Shown here in pieces: positions 27,146 to 37,360 of a stretch of DNA of 64,000 bases (positions are counted from its first letter, which is position 1; each line of letters opens with the position of its first letter). The translations under genes and the position numbers were made by a program. The DNA comes from an uncultured Pelagibacteraceae bacterium (GTDB lineage: Bacteria > Pseudomonadota > Alphaproteobacteria > Pelagibacterales > Pelagibacteraceae): the NCBI GenBank assembly GCA_902566925.1, contig CACFKO010000006.1, positions 6,214-70,213 on the forward strand, written 5' to 3'. The notes below the pieces were generated by a model. It made no database searches. It had not been told where the DNA came from and saw nothing but the letters and a program-made list of their open reading frames with translations.

Positions 27146-28152
27146 AAAAGAACTTTAAGGAAGTAGTTTTTTCAGGAGTCCAACCGACAGGCAATTTGCA
27201 TTTAGGTAATTACCTAGGTGCGATAAAGAGCTTTGTAGATCTCCAAAAAAAAATGGAATGTATTTACTGTGTGGTTGACCTTCATGCAATAACGGTGTTT
27301 CAGGATCCTCAGGAGCTAAAAAAAAATATTCTTGAAACTACAGCTGGTTTTATAGCTTGCGGACTAAACTTTAAGAAAAGTATAATATTTAACCAATCAT
27401 CAGTTAGTGGACACGCAGAACTAGCTTGGATTTTTAATTGTATATCTCGAGTAGGTTGGATGAATCGAATGACACAATTTAAAGAAAAAGCCGGTTCTAA
27501 CAAAGAAAATGCAAGCGTTGGATTGTATGTATACCCAAATTTGATGGCTGCAGATATTTTATTATATAAGGCTACTCATGTTCCAGTAGGCGATGATCAA
27601 AAACAACATCTAGAATTGGCAAGAGATATTGCCCAAAAATTTAACAATGATTTTAAAAGTTTTAGCTTTTTTCCTATACCAGAACCTCTAATACAAAAAA
27701 AAATCTCGAGAGTTATGAGTTTAAGGGATGGAAAAAGAAAGATGAGCAAATCTGAAGAGTCAGATTATTCCAGGATTAACTTAAGCGATAGTGCAGAAGA
27801 TATAAAAAAGAAAATTAAAAAAGCGAAAACGGACTCCCTATTAATTCCAGAAAAAATTGAAGACTTAAAAAATAGACCCGAAGCATTAAATCTTTTAACA
27901 ATTTATTCTTCAATAACCGATTCCACATTGGAAGAAACTTTGAAAGAAATGAATGGAAAAGATTTTTCAAAATTTAAAGAAAATTTATGTGATGCACTAG
28001 TAGCGGTTATTTGTCCCATAGGAAAAAAAATAAAAGATTTAAGTAAAGACAAATCGTATTTATTAAAAGTCTTAAAGGAGGGCTCCAATAAGGCCAGAAA
28101 GGTTTCAGAGCACAATATAAATAAAATTAAAGAAATTGTAGGATTTATTTAA
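27142..28152 (+). CDS. trpS: Tryptophanyl-tRNA synthetase
   Basis: TrpS charges tRNA-Trp. The 336-residue class I synthetase shows the HIGH-type motif in GVQPTGNLHLGNYLGAI, the VGDDQKQHLELARDI region, and the KMSKS motif in DGKRKMSKSEESD. Normal length. The ATG overlaps the murJ stop (ATGA), an order (murJ-trpS) common in alphaproteobacteria. Confidence 0.98.
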   Translation: MKKNFKEVVFSGVQPTGNLHLGNYLGAIKSFVDLQKKMECIYCVVDLHAITVFQDPQELKKNILETTAGFIACGLNFKKSIIFNQSSVSGHAELAWIFNCISRVGWMNRMTQFKEKAGSNKENASVGLYVYPNLMAADILLYKATHVPVGDDQKQHLELARDIAQKFNNDFKSFSFFPIPEPLIQKKISRVMSLRDGKRKMSKSEESDYSRINLSDSAEDIKKKIKKAKTDSLLIPEKIEDLKNRPEALNLLTIYSSITDSTLEETLKEMNGKDFSKFKENLCDALVAVICPIGKKIKDLSKDKSYLLKVLKEGSNKARKVSEHNINKIKEIVGFI

Positions 28153-28179
28153 TTTTAGATATGTGATAAAATTTGAATT

Positions 28180-28737
28180 ATGATTTATACAGAAAATACT
28201 CCAAATCCTAATGCAGTTAAGTTTCTCTCTGAAAAAACTCTCTCAGAGATTGGGGCTACTGAATTTCAAAAAAAGGATATAAAAAAAATTAAAAATAATT
28301 TTATTAAAAATTTATTAGAATTTGATGGTATAGAACTAATTTTAATTTCAGAAAATTTTATTAGTGTAAAAAAAAATGAAAAAGTCAATTGGGATACTCT
28401 AAAACCTTCAATAATCTCATTAATGAATGATCATCTCGAAAAAGCTAAAAAACCAATATTATCTAAAGTGCTAGAAAAAAATATAATAGAAAAAGAAAAT
28501 GAGAAAGAAGATTCAATAGAAGCAAAAATTAACGAGGTGCTTGATACTAAAATCAGGCCTGCAGTGGCGAAAGATGGAGGTGATATTAAATTTGTATCTT
28601 TTGAGGATGGAAAGGTAAAAGTAGAGCTTCGTGGAAGTTGCTCTGGTTGCCCCAGTTCTTTAATGACTCTTAAAAAAGGAGTTCAAAATCTTTTGCGCCA
28701 CTACGTTAAAGAGGTGACCGACGTTGAAGCAATCTAG
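28180..28737 (+). CDS. Nfu-type iron-sulfur cluster carrier protein
   Basis: The 185-residue protein has an Nfu N-terminal domain (MIYTENTPNPNAVKFL) and a C-terminal NifU domain with the cluster-binding CxxC: RPAVAKDGGDIKFVSFEDG, then GSCSGCPSSL near residue 155. Nfu proteins hold a 4Fe-4S cluster between two subunits and pass it to target enzymes. A 27-base gap follows trpS. The order murJ-trpS-nfu supports an alphaproteobacterial background. Confidence 0.93.
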   Translation: MIYTENTPNPNAVKFLSEKTLSEIGATEFQKKDIKKIKNNFIKNLLEFDGIELILISENFISVKKNEKVNWDTLKPSIISLMNDHLEKAKKPILSKVLEKNIIEKENEKEDSIEAKINEVLDTKIRPAVAKDGGDIKFVSFEDGKVKVELRGSCSGCPSSLMTLKKGVQNLLRHYVKEVTDVEAI

Positions 28738-28741
28738 CTAG

Positions 28742-29932
28742 ATGAAAAAAAATATACAAATATCTTATAGAGATCAGCTACTTGAATTAGGAAAACTTTA
28801 CAAGATAAACGAATTGAAACTTTATGCCAAAACTAAAAAAGATTTAACAATCTCTCAAATCGAATTAATATTGTTAAAGAATAAAATAAGGCTACCACAA
28901 CAAAGCTATAACAAAAAAAGAATAGCAGAGATTAAATTTAAAGAGCAGGTATTTTCCAATATTTTAATAACTGTATGTTTGATAGTATTTGTAGGTAGTC
29001 TGTTAAGTGTTAGGCCATTTATAAAGACAGTGACAAGTGAAATTAAATTTACCCACGTTGCAAAAGAATATAAGTCAAACTTCAAAAAGGTTGATGAAAA
29101 TAAGAATTTTGGAAAAAGCAAACTAAGTAATAGCAAGTCTGAAGATGACTATATAAGTTTAGATACACAGGTAACGCTAAATATATTTGAAAATTTAAAA
29201 TATGATCTTAAAGGTATAAGGTTAGGCCAGTCTGTTAAACCTGTTTATCTATCAAAGCTTCCAAAGGATTTAAAAAAAATAAAGAGCACACAGAAAAAGA
29301 AAGATACTTTTATAAAAATCGTAATGCCATTAATTTTAGATGAAAACAGTAAAATATTAGATGATAGAAAAAAATTATTTAAAATTCTTGGAAAACCATC
29401 GAATTCAAGAGGGGAGAAGGTTTGGCTGAAAAGAAGATTTAAAGATTATCAGATAGAAAAAGAGGACATAGCAGAACTTAAATTAAGAATGGATATAGTT
29501 CCCACTTCGTTAGCAATTGCACAGGCAGCAAAAGAAAGCGGTTGGGGAACCTCAAGGTTTGCCTTGGAGGGAAATGCTATGTTTGGACAATGGACGTGGG
29601 GGAAAGATGGTATTGAACCAAAAGATAAAAAAACAAATTTAGATCACAAGATCTTAAAATTTCCTATGCTTCGTTCATCCGTTAGAGCTTATATGATAAA
29701 TCTAAATACACATAGGGGCTATAAAGAATTTAGGGAGGCAAGATCAGAATTAAGAAGAGAAAACAAAACCATTTCGGGAATGGAACTTGTAAATTATTTA
29801 TATAATTATGCTCAAACAGGTTCAGAGTATGTGAAGATCTTAAAAAAAATTATAAAACAAAATGAACTAACTGATTTTGATAATTCAGTTTTAATGAATA
29901 GAGGAAGGGCTTCAACATCTTTAACTTTATAG
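28742..29932 (+). CDS. Membrane-anchored glucosaminidase (Bax-like)
   Basis: The 396-residue protein has an N-terminal cytoplasmic region of about 70 residues with a helix resembling a small DNA/RNA-binding motif (LLELGKLYKINELKLYAKTK). One membrane segment follows (ILITVCLIVFVGSLLSV, about 76-92). A C-terminal N-acetylglucosaminidase domain contains LAIAQAAKESGWGTSRFALEG with the catalytic glutamate, then NAMFGQWTW. This domain cleaves glycan strands of peptidoglycan, as in E. coli Bax and FlgJ. It starts 4 bases after the nfu stop. The long cytoplasmic N-terminus is unusual for a periplasmic hydrolase. Confidence 0.85.
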   Translation: MKKNIQISYRDQLLELGKLYKINELKLYAKTKKDLTISQIELILLKNKIRLPQQSYNKKRIAEIKFKEQVFSNILITVCLIVFVGSLLSVRPFIKTVTSEIKFTHVAKEYKSNFKKVDENKNFGKSKLSNSKSEDDYISLDTQVTLNIFENLKYDLKGIRLGQSVKPVYLSKLPKDLKKIKSTQKKKDTFIKIVMPLILDENSKILDDRKKLFKILGKPSNSRGEKVWLKRRFKDYQIEKEDIAELKLRMDIVPTSLAIAQAAKESGWGTSRFALEGNAMFGQWTWGKDGIEPKDKKTNLDHKILKFPMLRSSVRAYMINLNTHRGYKEFREARSELRRENKTISGMELVNYLYNYAQTGSEYVKILKKIIKQNELTDFDNSVLMNRGRASTSLTL

Positions 29933-29933
29933 T

Positions 29934-30983
29934 CTATAAGTTGCTAACTACAAATTGAATTCCTAGCCATCTCCAGCTTCCATCATCTTCTCTTAATGAG
30001 CAGTTTATCCTTCCTCTTTCCGTAGTAAATTTTCCGTCTAAAATTATTTTCAATTCATTTTTTTTATCAAAAACAAGTTTTGATTTTCTCCATTTATCTT
30101 TCTCATTAGAATAACAATTAATATTTTTTAAGTTTAATGATTTTTCAAAAAAAATAATATTTACATCTGGTGGATTATTTTTTTCGGTAAGATACTTCTC
30201 TTCTGGAATAATTTTTTTATATGGAAATGGAATTGTTCTTAATAAATTATTAAATCTTTCCATCTTCCCATACTTTTCATTGATAGGAAATCTTGGTAGC
30301 TCTAATTTATTCTTTGTTTTGTCAATAACTCCAGAATGTTGTCCAAATGCATATAAAAAACCTAAATTTTCAACTATTTTCATATAGGATTTTTTATATT
30401 CTCCGAAAGGATACGCAAAAAATTTAGTTTCATAATTCATTTTTGTTTTAAAAATATTTTTGGCTTTTTCTAAATCTTTTTTTATTTCTTCATCTGTTTT
30501 GTCAACCAGATAATCATGTGAATGACTATGGTTTCCAATATGTACAAAATCAAACTCTGAAATTTCTTTTATCTCATCCCAGTTCATATACCCATTAGCA
30601 CCTATAGTTTCTGTATTAATAAAAATAATAAAAGGAATTTTTTCTTTTTTTAAAATTGGCCAAGCTTTATTATAAAAGGAGGAAAAACCGTCGTCTATTG
30701 TGAGTAGAATTTTTTTGTCAGGATTATCTATATTAATAAATTTTTCAAATTCTTTATGAGAAATAAAACTAATGCCAGATTTTTTTACTAAATCTATTTG
30801 AGCTTTGAAATCTTGTATTTTAATATTTGTAGAAGGATACTTATTTTCCTCAAAACGATGATACATTAAAGAAATAATCCCATAATCTTGAATATTTTTG
30901 GCATGAGAATAATAATTGTTTATAGGGAATAAAAAAACTATAAATAAAAATATGATAAAAGATTTTTTAATAATTAATTTCAC
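29934..30983 (-). CDS. Polysaccharide deacetylase family protein (exported)
   Basis: The 349-residue protein has a signal peptide (LIIKKSFIIFLFIVFLFPIN, cleavage near YSHA). A NodB-like domain follows, with LLTIDDGFSSF holding the metal-binding aspartate pair and HIGNHSHSHDYL holding the histidines. Such enzymes de-N- or de-O-acetylate surface or wall polysaccharides; the substrate is unknown. A C-terminal ~100-residue beta domain follows. No ATG is available; I chose GTG at 30983, though TTG at 30995 is possible. Either start overlaps the divergent tsaB by 32-44 bases. Confidence 0.85.
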   Translation of the reverse strand: MKLIIKKSFIIFLFIVFLFPINNYYSHAKNIQDYGIISLMYHRFEENKYPSTNIKIQDFKAQIDLVKKSGISFISHKEFEKFINIDNPDKKILLTIDDGFSSFYNKAWPILKKEKIPFIIFINTETIGANGYMNWDEIKEISEFDFVHIGNHSHSHDYLVDKTDEEIKKDLEKAKNIFKTKMNYETKFFAYPFGEYKKSYMKIVENLGFLYAFGQHSGVIDKTKNKLELPRFPINEKYGKMERFNNLLRTIPFPYKKIIPEEKYLTEKNNPPDVNIIFFEKSLNLKNINCYSNEKDKWRKSKLVFDKKNELKIILDGKFTTERGRINCSLREDDGSWRWLGIQFVVSNL

Positions 30984-31335
30984 AGGCAAAAACAATTCAA
31001 TTGGTTTAAGAGTTAATAATAATTTTTTTGTTAAAAAACTTCAAACAAATATAAGAAATAATGGGTTGCTTGTGAATAATATATTTGACTTTATTAAACA
31101 AAAAAAAGCTAACATTAACAAAAACTTTTCTGTTATAGTAAATATCGGCCCAGGTAGCTTTTCTGGAATAAGAATTTCGCTTGCTATAGCTAAAGGCATT
31201 AAAATAGTAAAAGGAACCAAGATTTTTGGATATAAGGATTCCCACTTAGCTGAATTTAACCTTAAAAATATTGAATTATTAATTCAAAAAAATTTAATAG
31301 AAAACAATTTGATTAAACCTGTATATTTGAGCTAA
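30952..31335 (+). CDS. tsaB: TsaB-like tRNA threonylcarbamoyladenosine partner, short form
   Basis: TsaB partners TsaD in making the t6A37 modification of tRNAs reading ANN codons. The 127-residue protein has the family core IGPGSFSGIRISLAIAKGI (65-83) and the first strand FLIINF. The usual protein is about 200-230 residues; here the second half is missing and a new gene starts 16 bases after the stop, so this is a natural short form or decayed copy. I chose the ATG at 30952; an in-frame ATG at 30916 would run further into the divergent deacetylase gene. No rimI follows. Confidence 0.75.
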   Translation: MIKDFLIINFTGKNNSIGLRVNNNFFVKKLQTNIRNNGLLVNNIFDFIKQKKANINKNFSVIVNIGPGSFSGIRISLAIAKGIKIVKGTKIFGYKDSHLAEFNLKNIELLIQKNLIENNLIKPVYLS

Positions 31336-31350
31336 ATTATAGTTTTAAAG

Positions 31351-31779
31351 ATGAGCAAAATAGAAGATAAATGTAAAGAAAAAGGAGTAAGGCTTACTGA
31401 GCAAAGAAAGATCATTGCCAAAGTAATGTCTGACTCAAAAATTAAATTCGGTTCAAAGGACCATCCTGATGTGGATGAGCTTCATAAAAGAGTAAATTTA
31501 ATTGATGAAAGAATAAGTATTGCAACAGTTTACAGAACAGTGAAACTTTTTGAGGAAGCTGGTATAGTAGAGAAGCATGATTTTAAAGGAGGAAAAGCAA
31601 GATATGAACAATCTCCCGACGAACATCATGATCATCTTATTGATATTAACAGCGGTGAGATTATAGAATTTGTAAACGAGGAAATTGAAAGTTTACAAAA
31701 AAAGGTTGCTGAAAAATTGGGATACAAGTTAGTAGACCATAAGCTTGAACTCTACGCAACAAAAATAAAAAAAAATTAA
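31351..31779 (+). CDS. Fur-family metalloregulator (Fur/Mur type)
   Basis: The 142-residue protein has the Fur winged helix (RLTEQRKIIAKVM, ISIATVYRTVKLFEEAGIV) and the metal-binding HHDH (92-95, in DEHHDHLIDINSGEIIEF). The second CxxC pair of zinc-type Fur is absent (SGEIIEF where DCGKVIEF is usual), as in alphaproteobacterial Mur/Fur, which often responds to manganese. It is the first of two Fur-family genes here (the other is irr). It precedes miaB by 4 bases and may be co-transcribed with it. Confidence 0.9.
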   Translation: MSKIEDKCKEKGVRLTEQRKIIAKVMSDSKIKFGSKDHPDVDELHKRVNLIDERISIATVYRTVKLFEEAGIVEKHDFKGGKARYEQSPDEHHDHLIDINSGEIIEFVNEEIESLQKKVAEKLGYKLVDHKLELYATKIKKN

Positions 31780-31783
31780 TATT

Positions 31784-33127
31784 TTGTCTAAAAAAATTTT
31801 CATTAAAACTTTTGGATGTCAAATGAATGAATACGATAGTAATCGTATCGCCGATATAGCTAGAAAAAATGATTATGTTCGTACAGAAGATGCAAAAAAT
31901 ATAGACTGTTATGTTTTAAACACATGCCACATAAGAGAAAAAGCTACTGAAAAAGTTTACCATGATATTGGACGTCTTAAAAAAAATTATAAAAATAAAA
32001 AAAAGCCTATTGTTTTAGTTACAGGCTGTGTTGCCCAAGCAGAGAATGAAGAAATGTTAAAAAGAGAGCCGTATATTGATGCGGTAGTTGGTCCTCAGGC
32101 TTATCATGAACTGCCTGAAATTCTTTCAAAATTAAAAAATGGTAGAGAAAAAATTAATTTTACAGATTTTGATGTCATTCAAAAATTTGACAAACTAAAT
32201 ACAATTAAAAACTCGAACTCAAATGTTTCTTCCTTTATAACTATCCAAGAAGGTTGTGATAAATTCTGTAATTTTTGTGTTGTTCCTTATACCAGAGGAG
32301 CCGAGCATTCTAGGTCAATGAAGGAAATAATAAGTGAGGCAAAAAATTTGATTTCGAATGGTGCGAAGGAAATTACACTTTTAGGTCAAAATGTAAATGC
32401 TTATAAATACAATTCTTCTAAAGAAAAAATCAAATTATCCGATTTGATTTTTGAATTACAAGATTTAAAAGATTTAAAAAGAATTAGATATACCACTTCT
32501 CACCCCAAGGATATGACCAATGACCTAATTGAGTGTCACCGCAAAGTAACAAAACTGATGCCATTTCTTCATTTACCAGTTCAGAGTGGTTCAAATAAAA
32601 TTTTAAAAAGCATGAATCGCAAACACACCAGAGAAGAATATTTGTTGACTATCCAAAATTTGGTAAAAGCTAGATCTAATATAACTTTTTCAAGCGATTT
32701 TATTGTTGGATATCCAGGAGAAACAGAGAGAGATTTTAATGATACTCTATCATTAGTAAAAGAGGTGAATTTTGTTAACTCATTCTCTTTTATTTATAAT
32801 CCAAGACCAGGAACGCCAGCTTCTCAACTAAAGGAAATCGATAAAAAAATACAAAAAAGAAGATTGATAATTCTTCAGAATTTATTGGAAGATATCCAAA
32901 AAAAAGAAAATAAAAAGAAAATTGGGAAATTAAAAGAAGTTTTAATTGAAAACAAATTAAAAAATCAGTCCAATTTTTTTGGCAGAATTGATAACTTAAC
33001 TCCTGTAATCGTAAGAAATGCTAATGTAAATGATATAGGAAAAATCATACATGTTAGAATTAAAAATTATAATAGAAACACTTTATTTGGGGATAAGGTA
33101 AATATAGAAAGTGAAGTAGCGGCATAA
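31784..33127 (+). CDS. miaB: tRNA-2-methylthio-N6-isopentenyladenosine synthase MiaB
   Basis: MiaB adds a methylthio group to i6A37 of tRNA. The 447-residue radical-SAM protein starts at a TTG. It has the N-terminal UPF0004 domain with three cluster cysteines (TFGCQMNEYD, NTCHIREKA, VTGCVAQAE). The radical-SAM motif CDKFCNFC follows in the centre, and a C-terminal TRAM domain ends it. Length normal. The stop overlaps the phoH start by one base (TAATG). It leads the usual miaB-phoH-ybeY-lnt run. Confidence 0.97.
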   Translation: MSKKIFIKTFGCQMNEYDSNRIADIARKNDYVRTEDAKNIDCYVLNTCHIREKATEKVYHDIGRLKKNYKNKKKPIVLVTGCVAQAENEEMLKREPYIDAVVGPQAYHELPEILSKLKNGREKINFTDFDVIQKFDKLNTIKNSNSNVSSFITIQEGCDKFCNFCVVPYTRGAEHSRSMKEIISEAKNLISNGAKEITLLGQNVNAYKYNSSKEKIKLSDLIFELQDLKDLKRIRYTTSHPKDMTNDLIECHRKVTKLMPFLHLPVQSGSNKILKSMNRKHTREEYLLTIQNLVKARSNITFSSDFIVGYPGETERDFNDTLSLVKEVNFVNSFSFIYNPRPGTPASQLKEIDKKIQKRRLIILQNLLEDIQKKENKKKIGKLKEVLIENKLKNQSNFFGRIDNLTPVIVRNANVNDIGKIIHVRIKNYNRNTLFGDKVNIESEVAA

Positions 33128-34143
33128 TGTTGGAAGCAAAAAATTTAAATAAAGAAATTTCTATAAAAAAAATTGACAATGAAACCTCGAATATAAAAAT
33201 TTTTAATAATGATATTCTGGCCGAAGTAGTTGGTGAATTTAATAAAAATCTAATTAAAATAGAAAAACTAACAAATACTAAGATTTTTTTTAGAGGTAAC
33301 TCTATTACCGTAAAAGGCAACAAAGAGTCAATTTTGACTGCCTCAAATTCTTTGATTTTTTTGGTTAATAAATTTCTCGTTACTAGTTCTATTGAAGACA
33401 ATGATGTAGCTTATTCAATAAAAAAAGGCGATACTTCAAAAAATATGGAGAAGAACAAAAATAATGTTAGATCTATAGATCAGATAATTAAAACTCCACG
33501 AAGGTCAGTAATACCCAGATCTAAAAAACAGTCAGATTATTTAAAAGCACTTTTGAATGAAGACATTGTTATTTCATCGGGTCCTGCAGGAACAGGAAAA
33601 AGTTACTTAGCAGTTTCAGTTGCGGTAAACATGCTAATGGAAAAGAAAGTAGAAAAAGTAATTCTGTCTCGTCCTGCAGTTGAGGCTGGAGAAAGACTCG
33701 GGTTTTTACCAGGAGATATGAAAGAAAAAGTAGACCCTTATCTCAGACCTTTATACGATGCTCTATACGATTTATTTGGATACGAAAAGGTTCAAAGAAA
33801 GATTGAAACAGGAGAAATAGAAATAGCACCTCTTGCATTTATGAGAGGTAGGACTTTAAAAAATTCTTTTGCAATTCTGGATGAAGCACAAAATGCCTCT
33901 CTGACTCAAATTAAAATGTTTTTAACTAGAATTGGAGAAAATTCTAAAATTGTGGTTAATGGCGATCCTTCGCAAGTTGATCTTGTAAACAAAAATCAAT
34001 CTGGCTTAATTCAATCAACAAAAATTTTAAAAAATGTAAAAGAAATAAAATGTATTCAATTTGACCATACAGATGTTGTAAGGCACCCTCTAGTATCAAA
34101 AATTATTCAGGCCTATCAGCAGAAAACTGATGATAAAAATTGA
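33127..34143 (+). CDS. ybeZ: PhoH-like ATPase (YbeZ)
   Basis: The 338-residue protein is a P-loop ATPase of the PhoH family, related to helicase cores and linked to RNA metabolism with YbeY. It shows the Walker A SGPAGTGKSYLAVSVAV, the segment LSRPAVEAGERLGFLPGDM, and the Walker B FAILDEAQNA, followed by VVNGDPSQVDL. It overlaps miaB by 1 base and ybeY by 14 bases. Confidence 0.95.
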   Translation: MLEAKNLNKEISIKKIDNETSNIKIFNNDILAEVVGEFNKNLIKIEKLTNTKIFFRGNSITVKGNKESILTASNSLIFLVNKFLVTSSIEDNDVAYSIKKGDTSKNMEKNKNNVRSIDQIIKTPRRSVIPRSKKQSDYLKALLNEDIVISSGPAGTGKSYLAVSVAVNMLMEKKVEKVILSRPAVEAGERLGFLPGDMKEKVDPYLRPLYDALYDLFGYEKVQRKIETGEIEIAPLAFMRGRTLKNSFAILDEAQNASLTQIKMFLTRIGENSKIVVNGDPSQVDLVNKNQSGLIQSTKILKNVKEIKCIQFDHTDVVRHPLVSKIIQAYQQKTDDKN

Positions 34144-34588
34144 TGTTTTTATCCAAAATAAAAATTGGAAAAAATATATATCCAATCCAAGCAGGTACAT
34201 ACAAAGTAAAGCAAAACTAGTAAATAGTTCCCTCAAATTTATCAAAAATAAAAAAGTAAATTTTTCTATTTTATTAGCGGGCAACAAAGAGGTTAGAAAA
34301 TTAAATAAAAAATTTAGAAAAAAAAATAAAAGTACTGACGTATTATCATTTCCCTTCTATACAAAGAAGGATTTAAAAAAGCTAACAATAAGAAAAAAAA
34401 ATGTTTATCTAGGGGATGTAATACTCAATTTCTACAAAATTGATAAAAAAAACTTCAAAAAAGATTTTAATAGACTATGGGTACATGGCTTAGTGCATTT
34501 GTTGGGCTACAAACATCATAAAGATAAAGATTATTATAAAATGAATAAAATAGAGAAATTAATACTTAAAAAAATTAGAAATAATTAA
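34130..34588 (+). CDS. ybeY: Endoribonuclease YbeY
   Basis: YbeY takes part in 16S rRNA 3' maturation and ribosome quality control. The 152-residue protein has the zinc-binding HGLVHLLGYKHHKD, matching HGxLHLxGYDHxxD with K in place of D at one variable position. Upstream it has STDVLSFPFY and LGDVILN. It overlaps phoH by 14 bases and its stop overlaps lnt by 1 base. The corC gene often found between ybeY and lnt is absent. Confidence 0.95.
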   Translation: MIKIDVFIQNKNWKKYISNPSRYIQSKAKLVNSSLKFIKNKKVNFSILLAGNKEVRKLNKKFRKKNKSTDVLSFPFYTKKDLKKLTIRKKNVYLGDVILNFYKIDKKNFKKDFNRLWVHGLVHLLGYKHHKDKDYYKMNKIEKLILKKIRNN

Positions 34589-36141
34589 TGTTAAATTTTT
34601 TCAACAAAAGGTTTTTTATAATATTTTTATTTCCCTTACTTTTAGGAGGTTTAACTGTATTAAGTTTCCAACCATTTAACTTTTTTTTTGTAAATTTTTT
34701 ATCTCTTCCCTTGTTATTTTTTTCTATAATTTATGTTAAGAAAAAATCTAAAAGTATTTATAGAAAAAAACCTTATTTAAAAAATTTATTTATACTCGGT
34801 ACTTCATATGGTTTTGGATTCTTTTTTTTCGGTAATTATTGGATTGCTTATTCATTAACTTTTGATGAAACATTTAAATTATTGATTCCAATTAGTTTAA
34901 TATTAATTCCACTATTTTTATCTTTATTTTTTTCATTACCAATTTTATTGATAGGAAACTCTTGTGAGAAAAATATATCTTCAATTTTTTTAATAAGTTT
35001 AACTTTTTCACTAGCAGATTTTTTACGAAGCAATATATTTACAGGTTTTCCATGGAATATTTGGGGTTATAGCCTTTCATGGTCTATAGAGAGCTTGCAA
35101 ATATTGCATACTATTGGTCTCTTCTCTTTAAATCTTTTAATCATTACATTTTTTTTTCTGCCATCATTATTTTTTTTAAAATCTAAAATAAAATATTTTT
35201 TCTTATTCTTTTTTACCATATTAATTTTTGCAAATTACTTTTACGGCTCATATAAAATCAATTCATTTAATCTTGATGCTATTTCAAAAAAAATAAATTT
35301 TAAAATTGTTTCAGCACGAATGAATCTAACAGACTTTAAGAACGAAAAGGAGGTTGCTTTAAAATTGATAAAATATAGTGAACCTGAGAAAAAAAAGAAA
35401 ACTATTTTTGTTTGGCCTGAAGGGGTATTTTTGAGTGGAAAATTTTATGAAAAAAAAGAAATTAAAGATTTATTTATAAAAAATTTTTCAGAAAATCACT
35501 TAATTATACTAGGAGCAAATACTTCAAAAAAAACTTCTTCAGGTGAAAAACATTTTAACAGCATGCTAGTTGTTGATCAAAACCTCAATTTTATTTCAAA
35601 ATACGACAAGAGAAAATTAGTACCATTTGGAGAATTTTTACCATTTGAAAAATTTCTCAATTTTGTTGGTTTAAAAAAGATTACACCTGGCTATTCCTCC
35701 TTTTCAAAAGGGACCGAAGATTCTATAACAGATATAAAGTTTGACTCAGCCGATATTAATTTTCTAAGTTTAATTTGTTATGAAATTATTTTTCCTGGTA
35801 TTGTTGATAAACACGATAAGTTTAATTTTATTATAAATATTTCCGAAGATGCATGGTTTGGAGAAAGTATTGGTCCACACCAACACTTTGCTAAGGCTAT
35901 TTTTAGATCAATAGAATCAGGGGTCTACACAATAAGGTCAGCAAATAAGGGCATAAGTGCATTTATAAGTCCTGAGGGAAAAATTTTAAAAAATTTACAA
36001 CCAGATGAGATAGGTAATATAGAATTAAATATCCCATTACTAGAGAAAACGAAAAAACAATCTAAAAATGATTTGATATTTTTGCTGCTTTTAATTACAT
36101 ATATCTTCACATTTTTTTTATTACGAAAATTTAAAATTTAA
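34588..36141 (+). CDS. lnt: Apolipoprotein N-acyltransferase
   Basis: Lnt adds the third acyl chain to the N-terminal cysteine of lipoproteins in the inner membrane. The 517-residue protein has about six N-terminal membrane segments (residues 10-210) and a nitrilase-like periplasmic domain. The catalytic triad is visible: glutamate in FVWPEGVF, lysine in [14 protein letters not shown], cysteine in [11 protein letters not shown] last membrane helix closes the protein ([14 protein letters not shown]). It overlaps metK by one base. Confidence 0.95.
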   Translation: MLNFFNKRFFIIFLFPLLLGGLTVLSFQPFNFFFVNFLSLPLLFFSIIYVKKKSKSIYRKKPYLKNLFILGTSYGFGFFFFGNYWIAYSLTFDETFKLLIPISLILIPLFLSLFFSLPILLIGNSCEKNISSIFLISLTFSLADFLRSNIFTGFPWNIWGYSLSWSIESLQILHTIGLFSLNLLIITFFFLPSLFFLKSKIKYFFLFFFTILIFANYFYGSYKINSFNLDAISKKINFKIVSARMNLTDFKNEKEVALKLIKYSEPEKKKKTIFVWPEGVFLSGKFYEKKEIKDLFIKNFSENHLIILGANTSKKTSSGEKHFNSMLVVDQNLNFISKYDKRKLVPFGEFLPFEKFLNFVGLKKITPGYSSFSKGTEDSITDIKFDSADINFLSLICYEIIFPGIVDKHDKFNFIINISEDAWFGESIGPHQHFAKAIFRSIESGVYTIRSANKGISAFISPEGKILKNLQPDEIGNIELNIPLLEKTKKQSKNDLIFLLLLITYIFTFFLLRKFKI

Positions 36142-37304
36142 TGAAATCTAATAATTATTTTTTTACCAGTGAGTCCGTATCTGAAGGTCACCCAGATAAG
36201 GTTTGCGATCGTATTTCTGACATGGTAGTTGACACCTATATTTCCAAAGATCCTTATTCAAGAGTTGCATGCGAAACTTTAACAACAACAAACAAAGTCG
36301 TTTTAGCTGGGGAAACTAGAGGACCTGAAATAAAAAAAGATAAACTAATAGAGAAAGTTCGAAATTGTATTAAGGATATAGGTTATGAACAAAAGGGCTT
36401 TCATTGGAAGAATTGTAACATAGATGTTCACCTTCATTCTCAGTCTTCAGATATAGCTATGGGAGTCGACTCAAAGGGTAATAAAGATGAGGGAGCAGGA
36501 GATCAGGGTATAATGTTTGGATATGCATGTGATGAAACAGAAGTTTTAATGCCAGCCCCAATTTATTATTCGCATAAAATTCTAGAGTTAATGGCTTTAG
36601 ATAGAAAAAGTGGAAAAGCAAGTAAATTGGAGCCAGATTCTAAAAGTCAAGTTACCTTAAAATATGAGGACGGTATCCCTGTTAAGGTAACTGCAGTTGT
36701 GATTTCAACACAGCATTCGGCTGATGTAAGTCAATCCCAGGTAAAAGATATCGTTAGACCTTATTTAGAGAAGGCAATTCCAAAAAAATTATTATCTGAA
36801 CTTGAAGAGGAAAATTTTTATGTTAACCCAACAGGTCAATTTATAATTGGTGGACCAGATGGTGACTCAGGTCTGACAGGGAGAAAAATTATTGTTGATA
36901 CATATGGTGGTGCAGCTCGTCATGGCGGAGGTGCTTTTTCTGGAAAAGACCCTAGCAAAGTTGATAGATCTGCAGCATATGCAGCGAGATATGTTGCTAA
37001 AAATGTAGTGGCTTCAAAAATTGCAAAAAAATGTGAAATTCAACTTGCTTATGCTATTGGAGTTTCAAAACCTCTATCCATTTATGTTAATCTTTTTGAT
37101 GGTGATGTCGAAAAAGAAAAACATATTGAAAATCTAATAAAAAATAATTTTGATTTAAGTCCACGTGGCATAAGAGAAATGCTTAACTTGAATAGACCTA
37201 TTTATGAGTGTACAGCAGCATACGGCCATTTTGGTAGAAAACCAGGTTCAAATGGTACTTTTTCATGGGAAAAAACCGATAAATTATCGGTTTTTAAAAA
37301 GTAG
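36141..37304 (+). CDS. metK: S-adenosylmethionine synthetase
   Basis: MetK makes SAM from methionine and ATP. The 387-residue protein has the family motifs [28 protein letters not shown] and [18 protein letters not shown]. Full length. It is translationally linked to lnt (TAATG). Its final codons ([10 protein letters not shown]) lie in a palindrome that looks like an intrinsic terminator. I see no SAM riboswitch in front of it, as there is no leader. Confidence 0.98.
   Translation: MKSNNYFFTSESVSEGHPDKVCDRISDMVVDTYISKDPYSRVACETLTTTNKVVLAGETRGPEIKKDKLIEKVRNCIKDIGYEQKGFHWKNCNIDVHLHSQSSDIAMGVDSKGNKDEGAGDQGIMFGYACDETEVLMPAPIYYSHKILELMALDRKSGKASKLEPDSKSQVTLKYEDGIPVKVTAVVISTQHSADVSQSQVKDIVRPYLEKAIPKKLLSELEEENFYVNPTGQFIIGGPDGDSGLTGRKIIVDTYGGAARHGGGAFSGKDPSKVDRSAAYAARYVAKNVVASKIAKKCEIQLAYAIGVSKPLSIYVNLFDGDVEKEKHIENLIKNNFDLSPRGIREMLNLNRPIYECTAAYGHFGRKPGSNGTFSWEKTDKLSVFKK
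37271..37295 (+). terminator. Intrinsic terminator embedded in the end of metK
   Basis: AAAAACCGATAA (37271-37282) and TTATCGGTTTTT (37284-37295) are perfect inverted repeats around a single base, ending in a T run. With the inner pairs open this gives a hairpin with CCGATA in the stem and a U tract of five. It ends 9 bases before the end of metK, so it doubles as coding sequence. Confidence 0.65.
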
Positions 37305-37360
37305 TTCTTGAAAAATATAAAAATATAAATTAAAAAAAGACTTAAGTTACCTGGAAGTGC

